29,095 nt of DNA from Anaerolineales bacterium (GCA_025938055.1 JAICQC010000012.1:1-29095), one strand, 5' to 3'; positions 15,283-23,497 are shown, numbered from the stretch's first letter. A program made the numbers and translations. Notes: a model not told the origin generated them from the letters alone.

Positions 15283-15312
15283 TTGATCAAACCTATTTTC
15301 CTACAGTAAAAT
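15283..15312 (+). promoter_or_regulatory. mutS promoter, predicted leaderless transcript
   Basis: -35 TTGATC (15283-15288), 18-nt spacer, -10 TAAAAT (15307-15312). The ATG at 15319 starts 7 nt past the -10 box, so transcription should begin at or next to the A of the start codon. No Shine-Dalgarno sequence is present, which agrees. Confidence 0.65.
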
Positions 15313-15318
15313 CACAGT

Positions 15319-17862
15319 ATGCACAACTATGACGCCTCCCCCGCCCGCCAGCAATATCTCGAGATCAAACGCGAATATCCCAATACGATTCTCTTCTTCC
15401 GGCTTGGCGATTTCTATGAAACCTTCGATGAAGATGCAGAACTTACCGCGCGTGAACTGGACATCGTTTTGACATCACGCTCGGTGGGCAAAGGCGTTCG
15501 CGTCCCGCTGGCTGGCATTCCCTACCATGCGGTGGAAAACTACCTGGCGCGCCTGATCGAGAAGGGGTATCACGTCGCCATCTGCGAACAGATTGGGGAA
15601 ACACCGGTCAAAGGACTCTTTCCGCGCAGGGTTGTGCGAGTGGTGACTCCGGGCACGGTGACCGAACCGGCGCTACTACCGGGCGACTCGAACAACTATC
15701 TTGCCTCGGTCATCCTCGACGGGAAGTTCGCTTCCGTTTCATACGTTGATATCACTACCGGTGAGTTTGCCGTTACAGAACTCCCGGTCGAAGCGCTGCG
15801 CGCAGAACTGACACGTTTGCATCCCGCAGAGATTTTGTATCCTGATAATCAGGATCTCAACAATGGCATACAGGGACACAAGACATCCTATCCCGCCTGG
15901 CGGTTCGAGCCGGGCAAATGTGAGGAAACTCTGCTCTCACATTTCAAAGCCTCCACGCTGCAGGGATTTGGCATCAAGAGTCAAAGTCTTTCCATGCGCG
16001 CTGCTGGCGCGATCATTCAATACTTAAAAGACACTCAGCCCGATTCGCTGACTCTTCTGACCACCTTACGGTGCTACAGCATCAACGAGTTCATGACTCT
16101 GGATGCAGCCACCCGCCGCAACCTTGAACTGGACGAAACCCTGCGCGGCGAACGCAAGGGATCACTGCTTGGCACCCTCGATAAAACGGTTACCCCGATG
16201 GGCAAACGCATGATCCATCAATGGGTCAGCCAGCCCCTGCTCAATGTGGAGCGGATCAAACGCAGGCAGAACGGCGTGCAATACTTTTTCGATGATGGCA
16301 TGAAGCGCGCCGAACTGCGCGCCGCGCTCAAACCGCTGGCTGACCTTGAACGGCTCGTCAATCGCGTTCTGGCAGGCTATGCTCAGCCGCGCGATCTTGT
16401 TGCCATGCGCGAGACACTCGCGCGCCTGCCAGAAATTATTAACCTTGTCGGGCAGGAACAAACATCTACGCTACCAAAGCTCGAACTGGCAAATGACGAA
16501 CTGTCACTATTGCAGTCGTGTATTGACGATGACCCACCCTCCACGCTGCAAAACACGGGCATTATCCGGCCCGGATACTCTCAGGAACTCGATTCGGTGA
16601 TTGAGGCATCACAGCATGCGCGTGACTGGATCGCAAACCTTGAAGCCGTCGAGCGTGAACGGACAGGGCTCAAGACCTTGAAGGTCGGTTATAACAAGGT
16701 ATTTGGATATTACATCGAAATCTCGCGCGGCGCGGCAGAGAAAGCCCCTTCGAATTACATCCGCAAACAAACACTGGTGAATGCAGAGCGATTCATCACG
16801 CCTGAGATGAAAGAGTATGAAACGCTTGTCTTGAACGCGGAGGAACGAATACGCGAGATCGAATTGCGTCTGTTCAAGGAGACCTGCGCTGGCATCAGTA
16901 CATCTGCCCACAAATTACTTCAGATCGCGCGTTCGCTGGCAGTGCTGGATGTGCTTTCGGCTTTGGCAGAGACTGCCGCGCTGGGAAGCTATGTGCGCCC
17001 CGAGGTGCATGCGGGCAGCGAGCTGGAGATCCATGAGGGCCGGCACCCGGTGGTTGAGCAATACCTGCACGGAAAGCATTACATTCCCAACGATGTCATA
17101 TTTGAGAGTGGAGAAATCGTACGCGTCATCACAGGACCGAACATGTCCGGCAAGTCCACCTATCTGCGGCAAACAGCATTGATCGTTTTGATGGCGCAGA
17201 TAGGTTCCTTCGTCCCAGCGGATTCAGCAAGGATCGGGCTCGTCGACCGCATCTTCACCCGCATCGGCGCGCAGGATGAGATCCATGCCGGGCAGTCCAC
17301 CTTTATGGTGGAGATGATCGAAGCGGCAAATATTTTGCATCACGCGACTTCACGTTCTCTATTGATCCTTGACGAGATCGGTCGCGGCACGTCAACGTAT
17401 GATGGACTCTCGATTGCGTGGGGCATGATCGAATACATTCACAATCATCCGCACCTGCGCGCAAAGACATTATTTGCCACGCACTATCATGAACTGACTC
17501 AACTGGCAGATCTGCTGCCCGGTGTGCGCAACTACAACGTGGCAGTCAGTGAAGCCGACAACAAGGTGGTCTTTCTGCACAAAATCGTTCCCGGCGGCGC
17601 GGACCGTTCCTATGGCATTCACGTCGCGCAGCTGGCAGGCTTGCCTGCGCCCGTGATCCAGCGCGCCAATGAGATCATGGCAGAACTCGAAAAGACATCT
17701 GGGCGCGCCGTCAAGATCGATCCGCATGCCGCGCAGCAGGCAATGCTGTTTCCTGAATCCAGCCCATTGCTGACTGAGTTGAAAGAATTGGATGTCAATT
17801 CCCTCTCCCCTATCGAGGCGCTCAATAAGCTCTTCGAATGGCAGAGGAAATATTCGAAGTAA
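15319..17862 (+). CDS. mutS: DNA mismatch repair protein MutS
   Basis: 847 aa, the usual MutS length. It binds mispaired bases and short loops and recruits MutL. The mismatch-reading Phe-x-Glu is F32-Y-E34 in FFRLGDFYETF. Connector, core, clamp and ATPase domains follow in order. Walker A GPNMSGKST near 606, Walker B/signature LLILDEIGRGTSTYDGLSIAWG near 680, and ATHYHELTQL near 722. The C-terminus ends in a helical dimerisation segment (SPIEALNKLFEWQRKYSK). Start at the ATG 15319 fits the family N-terminus. No mutL is in the window. It converges with the sugar transferase across 43 nt without a clear terminator. Confidence 0.97.
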   Translation: MHNYDASPARQQYLEIKREYPNTILFFRLGDFYETFDEDAELTARELDIVLTSRSVGKGVRVPLAGIPYHAVENYLARLIEKGYHVAICEQIGETPVKGLFPRRVVRVVTPGTVTEPALLPGDSNNYLASVILDGKFASVSYVDITTGEFAVTELPVEALRAELTRLHPAEILYPDNQDLNNGIQGHKTSYPAWRFEPGKCEETLLSHFKASTLQGFGIKSQSLSMRAAGAIIQYLKDTQPDSLTLLTTLRCYSINEFMTLDAATRRNLELDETLRGERKGSLLGTLDKTVTPMGKRMIHQWVSQPLLNVERIKRRQNGVQYFFDDGMKRAELRAALKPLADLERLVNRVLAGYAQPRDLVAMRETLARLPEIINLVGQEQTSTLPKLELANDELSLLQSCIDDDPPSTLQNTGIIRPGYSQELDSVIEASQHARDWIANLEAVERERTGLKTLKVGYNKVFGYYIEISRGAAEKAPSNYIRKQTLVNAERFITPEMKEYETLVLNAEERIREIELRLFKETCAGISTSAHKLLQIARSLAVLDVLSALAETAALGSYVRPEVHAGSELEIHEGRHPVVEQYLHGKHYIPNDVIFESGEIVRVITGPNMSGKSTYLRQTALIVLMAQIGSFVPADSARIGLVDRIFTRIGAQDEIHAGQSTFMVEMIEAANILHHATSRSLLILDEIGRGTSTYDGLSIAWGMIEYIHNHPHLRAKTLFATHYHELTQLADLLPGVRNYNVAVSEADNKVVFLHKIVPGGADRSYGIHVAQLAGLPAPVIQRANEIMAELEKTSGRAVKIDPHAAQQAMLFPESSPLLTELKELDVNSLSPIEALNKLFEWQRKYSK

Positions 17863-17905
17863 TAATAAATTACAGATTACTTCCTCTACAAATCCTCCTT
17901 GATTC

Positions 17906-18496
17906 CTAATACGCCCCCCTCCCAATCAGCACAACCCAGATCGTCCGCAGGATGATTTGCAGATCCAGCCAGATGGAATGGTTCCGGATGTAATAGAGGT
18001 CGTCCTCGGTATGTAGATGCATCGGTTTATCACTGCGACCGGTAATCTGCCACCAGCCCGTCATGCCCGGCAGCACCGCAAGGCGTTGACGCTGCCAGGG
18101 CTCATATTTTTCGACAAGATCGGGAATCTCAGGGCGCGGACCGACAAGGCTCATCGTCCCGGCGATGACGTGAAAAAGCTGCGGGAGTTCATCCAGGCTG
18201 AAGCGACGAAGGAGGCGTCCCACGCGGGTGACGCGGGGATCCTCTCGGATTTTGTGAATCAGATTCCCGTGAGAATCGCGCCTCTCAAGCTGACCCTGCA
18301 GATGCTCCGCGTTCTTGACCATGGTCCTGAATTTATACATCTTGAAGAGCTGCCCATTCCGTCCAACCCGTGTTTGACGAAAAATAACAGGAGGTCCGTC
18401 TTCAAGATACACGAGCAGCGCTGATAAAGCCATAAGCGGGAGAGCAAAGAAGAGAGCGATAAAACCAATCAAGAGATCGAAAACACGCTTGGACAT
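17906..18496 (-). CDS. Bacterial sugar transferase (undecaprenyl-phosphate sugar phosphotransferase type)
   Basis: 196 aa of the short, monotopic form of the family. It transfers a sugar-1-phosphate from a nucleotide sugar to a polyprenyl phosphate at the cytoplasmic membrane face, the first step of exopolysaccharide or glycan assembly. One membrane segment lies at residues 7-30 (LLIGFIALFFALPLMALSAL). Motifs in order: FRQTRVGRNG, MYKFRTM, RVGRLLRRFSLDELPQL, MSLVGPRPE, LPGMTGWWQITGRSD. The start MSKRVFDLL is the typical family start. It has no ribosome site, and a 14-bp hairpin ends 3 nt before the ATG. No other polysaccharide genes adjoin it. Confidence 0.94.
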   Translation of the reverse strand: MSKRVFDLLIGFIALFFALPLMALSALLVYLEDGPPVIFRQTRVGRNGQLFKMYKFRTMVKNAEHLQGQLERRDSHGNLIHKIREDPRVTRVGRLLRRFSLDELPQLFHVIAGTMSLVGPRPEIPDLVEKYEPWQRQRLAVLPGMTGWWQITGRSDKPMHLHTEDDLYYIRNHSIWLDLQIILRTIWVVLIGRGAY

Positions 18497-18499
18497 AGA

Positions 18500-18530
18500 A
18501 TAATGCTCCCGACGAGGTCGGGAGCATTAT
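18500..18530 (-). terminator. Strong hairpin between hppA and the sugar transferase
   Basis: ATAATGCTCCCGAC (18500-18513), loop GAG, GTCGGGAGCATTAT (18517-18530): a 14-bp perfect stem 4 nt after the hppA stop. The minus-strand tail is only TTCT followed by the sugar-transferase ATG, so the T tract is poor. It may terminate hppA, protect its 3' end, or control the downstream start. Confidence 0.6.
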
Positions 18531-18534
18531 AACT

Positions 18535-20931
18535 TTACTTCTTCCTGGCGGCACTTGCAACCTTTGCGCCTACAGGTTTCACCTCCGTCATGGAAGGTGC
18601 GGGAGCCTTGGACCGTATGACCGCCCAGGTAAGGACACCCAGCAAGGCAAGAGCCACAGCCCAGACAACAATGACGGTTGACCCGGTCGCGCCCGAATAC
18701 TGCACCACAATTGGCGCAATAATCACTGAGACGAGGTTTACCACTTTGATCATCGGGTTAAGGGCCGGACCCGCCGTATCCTTGAACGGATCACCAACGG
18801 TATCGCCTACAACACCCGCTTTGTGGCGCTCGGAGCCTTTGCCGGTATTTTTCTCGATGCTGCGAGGTTCATCCTCGATGAGTTTCTTGGCATTATCCCA
18901 GGCGCCGCCGGAGTTGTTGAGGAACACAGCCAGCAACTGTCCAGAGACGATGATACCTGCCAGGAAGCCGCCGAGCGCCTCTACTTGGAGCGTCAAGCCA
19001 ACGACAATTGGAGTTACAACACCAAGCAATGCCAGCGAGACCAATTCCTTTTGTGCAGCAGTTGTTGAGATGGCAACAGCCTGTCTATAGTCAGGTTTGA
19101 CCTTGCCTTCCAACACGCCCAGCTTGAACTGGCGGCGAACCTCAATGACGATCAGCGAAGCCGCGCGCGCCACCGCCTGGATCGCGAAGGATGAGAACAG
19201 CCAGGGCAAAGCCCCACCAATCAACATCCCGACGAACACCTGGGGGGAATCGACTCGGATACCCAGGGCAGAAATCAATTGATCGGCTGCAACTCCCATT
19301 CCTGCCTGCGCACGAGAAACATCCACCAGGAAGGACCCGAAGAGCGCGACCGCGGCGATCACTGCAGAACCAATTGCCACACCCTTAGTAATCGCTTTTG
19401 TAGTATTGCCGACCGCGTCCAGATCAGCCATAATTTGCTGGGCATCTCTCGTCGCTTTGTCTGTTTGCCCAGACCAGGACATCTCACCAATCCCATTGGC
19501 GTTGTCGGCAATGGGACCGAACGAGTCCATGGCAACGTTGTTGCCGGTGAGCGTGAGCATACCGATACCCGTCATCGCGACGCCATACAGAACAAAGGTT
19601 GCCCGTGCCACCCCATCCACTCCCGGGATCGTTCCAAAGATAAAGATGGAAGCCACAATGGTCAACGCAATGATGAGCACTGACCAAACCGATGATTCAA
19701 ATCCCACCGAAACGCCATTGAGAATAAGAGTTGCGGGACCTGTATCTGCCGATCTCTTGATGTCATTGACAGGTGCGGCATGGGTTCCAGTGAAATATTC
19801 CGTCAAGCGGTCAATGAGAATTGCCAACAGCACACCCACACCCACCGCAGTCGGCAAACGCCACCAGCCGCCCCATTGATCCATGGCAGCGGTATTCAAA
19901 TAGAGAAAACCAGCGATGAAAAAGAGCGCAGCAGAGATCACAGCGGATGTGAGGAACCCGCTAAAGATCGCTTTCATGGCATCCTCACTCTTACCGGTCT
20001 TGCCGGCTTTAACAAAGTAAGTGCCGATGATGGATGACAGCACACCGATACCGCGTACGATGAGTGGGAAGATGATCCACTCAAGTCTTCCTGTAATGTT
20101 CCAGAGCGCCAGACCCAGAATAAGCCCGGACACGATCGTTACTTCATACGATTCGAAGATGTCAGCAGCCATACCGGCGCAGTCACCGACATTATCACCC
20201 ACGAGATCGGCGATCACAGCCGGATTGCGCGGGTCATCCTCCGGGATACCTGCTTCCACTTTCCCCACCAGATCGGCACCGACATCTGCCGCCTTAGTGA
20301 AGATACCGCCGCCCACACGCATGAACAGCGCCAGCAGCGTACCGCCGAAACCAAACCCGAGCAAAGCATCGGGAGCCGCGATACCCAGCAGAATGAAGAT
20401 GAGGGTACCACCCAGCAGACCCAGACCGTCAGTGAGCATACCGGTGATCGTTCCAGCGCGGTAAGCAATCCGAAGCGCTTCACCAAATGAGCGCCGGGAA
20501 GCAGATGCCACACGTACGTTGGCCTCCACAGCCATACGCATACCGATCTGTCCGACCGCCAGTGAGAAGCCTGCGCCCATCACGAACGCCAGCGCGCGTG
20601 CGATGCCGATCCACAAACGGACGGTGCTCTCGCCTACACCTTCAAAGCGCTCCAGCGCTTCAGGAGAAGGCGGCACAATATAAACGGAAAAGAAAAGTGC
20701 AATAGTGAGGATTGCAATTAACGGCAAAATGGAGCGTAGCTGCCTTCTTAAGTAAGCATCCGCTCCATCTTTGATCGCGTTCCAGACTTCCTGCATTTTT
20801 TCCGTGCCCTTGTCTTCGCGCAGGATTTGGTTGCGCAGGAAGACCGCATACAGGAGACCGATGATGGCAACGCCAAACACAGCCCAGATTGCGATCGCCT
20901 CAAAAGGTTGTAATCCTTGCATAGCATACAT
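18535..20931 (-). CDS. hppA: Membrane-bound proton-translocating pyrophosphatase
   Basis: Hydrolyses pyrophosphate and pumps H+ across the cytoplasmic membrane. About 798 aa with some 16 membrane helices. Signature loops: DVGADLVGKVEAGIPEDDPR, then VGDNVGDCAGMAADIFESYE, and the C-terminal GDTVGDPFKDTAGPALNPMIK. The diagnostic site reads GNTTKAITKG: Lys in place of Ala marks the K+-independent H+-pumping class. The C-terminus has a short Lys-rich tail after the last helix. The start is ATG at 20931, because GGGAGGAG (20949-20942) lies 10 nt upstream; an in-frame start at 20979 lies upstream of that ribosome site and is rejected. It is transcribed from its own promoter, divergent from the iron-sulfur carrier gene. 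Confidence 0.96.
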   Translation of the reverse strand: MYAMQGLQPFEAIAIWAVFGVAIIGLLYAVFLRNQILREDKGTEKMQEVWNAIKDGADAYLRRQLRSILPLIAILTIALFFSVYIVPPSPEALERFEGVGESTVRLWIGIARALAFVMGAGFSLAVGQIGMRMAVEANVRVASASRRSFGEALRIAYRAGTITGMLTDGLGLLGGTLIFILLGIAAPDALLGFGFGGTLLALFMRVGGGIFTKAADVGADLVGKVEAGIPEDDPRNPAVIADLVGDNVGDCAGMAADIFESYEVTIVSGLILGLALWNITGRLEWIIFPLIVRGIGVLSSIIGTYFVKAGKTGKSEDAMKAIFSGFLTSAVISAALFFIAGFLYLNTAAMDQWGGWWRLPTAVGVGVLLAILIDRLTEYFTGTHAAPVNDIKRSADTGPATLILNGVSVGFESSVWSVLIIALTIVASIFIFGTIPGVDGVARATFVLYGVAMTGIGMLTLTGNNVAMDSFGPIADNANGIGEMSWSGQTDKATRDAQQIMADLDAVGNTTKAITKGVAIGSAVIAAVALFGSFLVDVSRAQAGMGVAADQLISALGIRVDSPQVFVGMLIGGALPWLFSSFAIQAVARAASLIVIEVRRQFKLGVLEGKVKPDYRQAVAISTTAAQKELVSLALLGVVTPIVVGLTLQVEALGGFLAGIIVSGQLLAVFLNNSGGAWDNAKKLIEDEPRSIEKNTGKGSERHKAGVVGDTVGDPFKDTAGPALNPMIKVVNLVSVIIAPIVVQYSGATGSTVIVVWAVALALLGVLTWAVIRSKAPAPSMTEVKPVGAKVASAARKK

Positions 20932-20990
20932 AGATGAGTAACTCCTCCCGAAGGATATAAAATATAGGCTTGCGCCCAAATAGCAGGGGG

Positions 20991-21019
20991 ATTTTACAGT
21001 CGCAAGAGGTATGTGTCAA
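20991..21019 (-). promoter_or_regulatory. hppA promoter
   Basis: Minus-strand -35 TTGACA (21019-21014), 17-nt spacer, -10 TAAAAT (20996-20991): near consensus. Predicted start near 20984. Confidence 0.85.
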
Positions 21020-21043
21020 GAATAGCAGTACTGTTGTCCACAG

Positions 21044-21072
21044 TTGACAGTCCGCTCTTATTTTGATAAGAT
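21044..21072 (+). promoter_or_regulatory. Promoter for the A-type iron-sulfur carrier gene
   Basis: -35 TTGACA (21044-21049), 17-nt spacer, -10 TAAGAT (21067-21072). It lies back to back with the hppA promoter. Confidence 0.83.
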
Positions 21073-21103
21073 AAATCCACTTAGACTCCAAGAAGGAGAG
21101 AAA

Positions 21104-21508
21104 ATGCTAGAAGAATTGGACACCAAAATAATTACGGAGACTGAAGTTCCGACGGTTTCACTGTCAATGGCGGCATCTGATGCAGTCAAAAATATTCTGA
21201 CGGAACGCAATCTGGAGGGGTATGCGCTGCGCGTGTACGTTGCAGGTGGTGGGTGTTGCAGCGTGAATTTTGGCATGGCATTGGATAATAACATCCGTGA
21301 CGTGGATACAACATTCGAGGTGAACGGTGTAAAAGTGGTCGTTGATGAAGTCTCCATCGATTATTTGCGCGGGGCGACCATTGATTTTGTCAATGATCCG
21401 GTCCGTGGGGCGGGTTTTGCGGTGGATAGCCCCAACGCAAAGGGACACAGCCATGAACACGGCGAGGGCGGCTGCGGTTGCGGCGGTTCATGCTCCTGCA
21501 ATAACTGA
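21104..21508 (+). CDS. A-type iron-sulfur carrier (HesB/IscA/ErpA family)
   Basis: 134 aa. Members bind and hand over Fe-S clusters or iron to apo-proteins in the cytoplasm. VSLSMAASDAVKNIL opens the fold, AGGGCCSVNFGMALDN gives the first conserved Cys (C51 or C52), and FVNDPVRGAGFAVDSPNA leads to the C-terminal Cys pair. The tail is unusual: after SPNA it reads KGHSHEHGEGGCGCGGSCSCNN, with two CxC pairs (C124/C126, C130/C132) and three His, where the family normally has a single CGCG-type end. The start is ATG at 21104 with AAGGAG (21093-21098) and falls downstream of the promoter; an in-frame TTG at 21044 lies on the -35 box and cannot be used. Monocistronic, ending in a strong terminator. 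Confidence 0.93.
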   Translation: MLEELDTKIITETEVPTVSLSMAASDAVKNILTERNLEGYALRVYVAGGGCCSVNFGMALDNNIRDVDTTFEVNGVKVVVDEVSIDYLRGATIDFVNDPVRGAGFAVDSPNAKGHSHEHGEGGCGCGGSCSCNN

Positions 21509-21519
21509 TCAATACTGAA

Positions 21520-21559
21520 GTAAACAAAAAAGACCGAGCAATCGGTCTTTTTTGTTTAC
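21520..21559. terminator. Bidirectional intrinsic terminator
   Basis: GTAAACAAAAAAGACCGA (21520-21537), loop GCAA, and its 18-bp perfect inverse (21542-21559). The GC core GACCGA/TCGGTC is flanked by A6 and T6, so it works for the iron-sulfur carrier (+) and for the SH3b pair (-). Confidence 0.95.
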
Positions 21560-21567
21560 GCGGAAGC

Positions 21568-22191
21568 TTACCTGCCTCGTAAGTATGAGATCACCGCGCC
21601 GAAAAATCCAAACAATCCCAGGCTGAGGATCAATAAACCGGTAGGGATATTTGTGGCGGTGGCACCGGGCGGGTCGCTGAACAAGGGCTGTTCGAGAGGT
21701 GCCGGAGGCGTAAACGTCGGTAAACGAGTGGGTGTTTCCTGCCCGATAAATGCAGCCGCAAGAGTCGGGTCGATGGTAGGCGTCGAAAAGGGAGTGGGTG
21801 TGGCGGGCACCTCCACCAGCGGCAGGAGCGCGCCCGGCGAAAGCTTCACATACGGACCATACACCCAGCCAATGGCATTTGTCACACCCGGGTAGCGGAT
21901 CTGAATCCAGTCTTCGCGTCCGCTGGCACGGCCGATCGCCGGAGCGGTCTCGTTTCCAAGCAGGACTCCAATGGACGGATAATCGAACGAACCCGGACCC
22001 GCATAGACTCGGATGACCGGGATACTCTGGTCCACGGTGACGATGGGCCCTGAAGGGGTGCCGGTCACAGTGGGGATCGAGCCTGTCGGCTGCTGCGCCA
22101 GAACCGATGACTTGCCCGGATCGAACAACCCTAACAGTGTGACCATCGTAACGACAGCGATTCCTACAGCGAGCCTGGTTCTGCGCGACAT
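21568..22191 (-). CDS. Exported, C-terminally anchored SH3b-domain protein (second of two tandem paralogs)
   Basis: 207 aa. A signal peptide covers about residues 1-33 (RRTRLAVGIAVVTMVTLLGL ... LAQQ). An SH3b-like domain follows (residues about 50-115: VIRVYAGPGSFDYPSIGVLL, then DWIQIRYPG and IGWVYGPYVKLSPG). Next comes a Pro/Thr-rich linker with TPTIDPTLAAAF and PTRLPTFTPPAPLEQPLF, a C-terminal helix (IPTGLLILSLGLFGFFGAVISYL) and RGR. No sortase motif is seen. SH3b domains commonly bind peptidoglycan or other cell-surface material. The ATG has GGGAGG 11 nt upstream, overlapping the stop of its paralog, so the pair is an operon. Confidence 0.85.
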   Translation of the reverse strand: MSRRTRLAVGIAVVTMVTLLGLFDPGKSSVLAQQPTGSIPTVTGTPSGPIVTVDQSIPVIRVYAGPGSFDYPSIGVLLGNETAPAIGRASGREDWIQIRYPGVTNAIGWVYGPYVKLSPGALLPLVEVPATPTPFSTPTIDPTLAAAFIGQETPTRLPTFTPPAPLEQPLFSDPPGATATNIPTGLLILSLGLFGFFGAVISYLRGR

Positions 22192-22196
22192 CGCTC

Positions 22197-22781
22197 TCAG
22201 CCTCCCTTGCGCAGCAAGTAGGAGACGAGCAACCCGACACCCCCGATCAGACCCAGCCCCATGATGAAAAAGCCTGAGGCGCCTAGGAAAGGACCTCGAT
22301 TGGCATCTGTGAATTGAGGGATCTCCAGGGGAGGTGGCGGTGTGAATGTCGGCATGCGGGTCTGGGTGGGCTGGATGTTGAACGCGGCGGCAAGCGTCGG
22401 GTCAATAGTGGCAGTCACCAGCGGCGTGGGGGTCGGAGGCGGCTCTATGATACGCAGCTCTCCCCCGGAAATCGAAACAAACGAGGCGTACACCCAGCCC
22501 GTCCCACCCGGGTACGAGATCTGGACCCATTCCCGTGCGGGAGAAACCCCCAGCGCGGGCACCACCTCCCCCGGGTTTAACGTTGCAACAATGGGATAGA
22601 GTATCGTGCTGGGTCCGCTACGGACGTTAATGGGATCGGTATATGTGACCGTAACGAAGATTCCCGTCGGCGTGGGTGCATCCTGGTATGCCGCAGCGTG
22701 CCGCAGCGGGAGGGATGCCACAGCACCCAGACCGATGACGATCAACACCCCCAGGAGAGTTTTAAACCAAAACCGTTTCAT
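22197..22781 (-). CDS. Exported, C-terminally anchored SH3b-domain protein (first of two tandem paralogs)
   Basis: 194 aa from ATG at 22781 (MKRFWFKTLLGVLIVIGLGA: signal peptide). The SH3b domain reads DPINVRSGPSTILYPIVATL, then REWVQISYPGGTGWVYASFV, matching the classical bacterial SH3b pattern better than its neighbour. A PPPTPTPLVTATIDPTLAAAF linker-like stretch and PTQTRMPTFTPPPPLEIPQF parallel the second copy almost word for word, then a C-terminal membrane helix and RKGG. Probably a surface protein facing the cell wall. An upstream in-frame start at 22856 would run through the divergent promoter region and is not used. No convincing ribosome site or promoter is visible for it. Confidence 0.83.
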   Translation of the reverse strand: MKRFWFKTLLGVLIVIGLGAVASLPLRHAAAYQDAPTPTGIFVTVTYTDPINVRSGPSTILYPIVATLNPGEVVPALGVSPAREWVQISYPGGTGWVYASFVSISGGELRIIEPPPTPTPLVTATIDPTLAAAFNIQPTQTRMPTFTPPPPLEIPQFTDANRGPFLGASGFFIMGLGLIGGVGLLVSYLLRKGG

Positions 22782-22808
22782 TGCGTAGATATTCTTGAGA
22801 CATGAAAT

Positions 22809-22826
22809 ACGACGACAGGTCGTCGT
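22809..22826. promoter_or_regulatory. Inverted repeat between divergent SH3b and zinc-ribbon genes (possible operator)
   Basis: ACGACGAC-AG-GTCGTCGT, an 8-bp perfect inverted repeat. It occupies the position where a -35 box for the zinc-ribbon promoter should be, and lies 28 nt upstream of the SH3b start codon on the other strand. Confidence 0.45.
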
Positions 22827-22841
22827 CGCTTGTAAACGGAT

Positions 22842-22847
22842 TATAAT
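22842..22847 (+). promoter_or_regulatory. Consensus -10 box, predicted leaderless start of the zinc-ribbon gene
   Basis: TATAAT at 22842-22847, 7 nt before the ATG at 22855. No Shine-Dalgarno sequence precedes the ATG. No TTGACA-like -35 box is present; the inverted repeat at 22809-22826 is there instead. Confidence 0.55.
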
Positions 22848-22854
22848 CGAAAAC

Positions 22855-23442
22855 ATGGAACGACGAATCTTTTACGGCAACATCAAACCTAATGATATCG
22901 CCCACGCCCTGATGTCAGAATTCAACCGCGGCAATCTGCACGCGCAGGTCCTGGGCACCAGGGACAAGATGGCTGTCCAGATCGCTACACGCAACGGCAT
23001 AAGATCAGGCGGGCACACCGCTCTCACCGTCAACATTCAGACCGTCGAAGATGGGGTGATGATCGAAGCCGGGCAGCAAGCCTGGCTGGGCGTGGCTGCA
23101 AGCCTCGGTCACACGGCAATCTCTGCGTTGCGGAATCCGTTCAGCCTGCTCGGCAGGCTGGATGATCTTGCCCAGGATATTGAAAACATGCAGCTCAACG
23201 AAAAGACCTGGAGGGTCATCGAGCGCGCCGTCGCGGCTCTCGGCGCTTCGCACGCGTTGTCTGAAAAGCTCACCCGGCTTTGTTGTGAGTATTGCGGGTC
23301 TGCCACCCCGCTGGGAGAAGCCAATTGTCTCTCCTGTGGTGCACCGATGGGAGATGCACACCCAACCTCCTGCCGCCACTGCGGCTTTGCGATCACCACA
23401 GACGAAGTCACCTGTCCCAATTGCAACAGAAGGTTGCGGTAG
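22855..23442 (+). CDS. Hypothetical protein with C-terminal double zinc ribbon
   Basis: 195 aa. The first 140 residues have no motif I recognise; they start MERRIFYGNIKPNDIAHAL and contain a mid-region with AWLGVAASLGHTAISALRNP, possibly membrane- or lipid-associating. The last 55 residues hold four CxxC knuckles (CEYC, CLSC, CRHC, CPNC), enough for two zinc ribbons. The ATG at 22855 is chosen because a consensus -10 box lies 7 nt upstream; the longer in-frame ORF (from 22795) would cross the promoter. The gene ends with an intrinsic terminator. Zinc ribbons of this kind serve as protein- or nucleic-acid-binding modules; the partner is unknown. Confidence 0.78.
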   Translation: MERRIFYGNIKPNDIAHALMSEFNRGNLHAQVLGTRDKMAVQIATRNGIRSGGHTALTVNIQTVEDGVMIEAGQQAWLGVAASLGHTAISALRNPFSLLGRLDDLAQDIENMQLNEKTWRVIERAVAALGASHALSEKLTRLCCEYCGSATPLGEANCLSCGAPMGDAHPTSCRHCGFAITTDEVTCPNCNRRLR

Positions 23443-23472
23443 AATTGAGGCTGTATCCTATCTTTTGTTATT

Positions 23473-23497
23473 CTGCAAGCCTGGCTTGCAGTTTTTT
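23473..23497 (+). terminator. Intrinsic terminator after the zinc-ribbon gene
   Basis: CTGCAAGC (23473-23480), loop CTG, GCTTGCAG (23484-23491), then six T (23492-23497). Confidence 0.85.
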
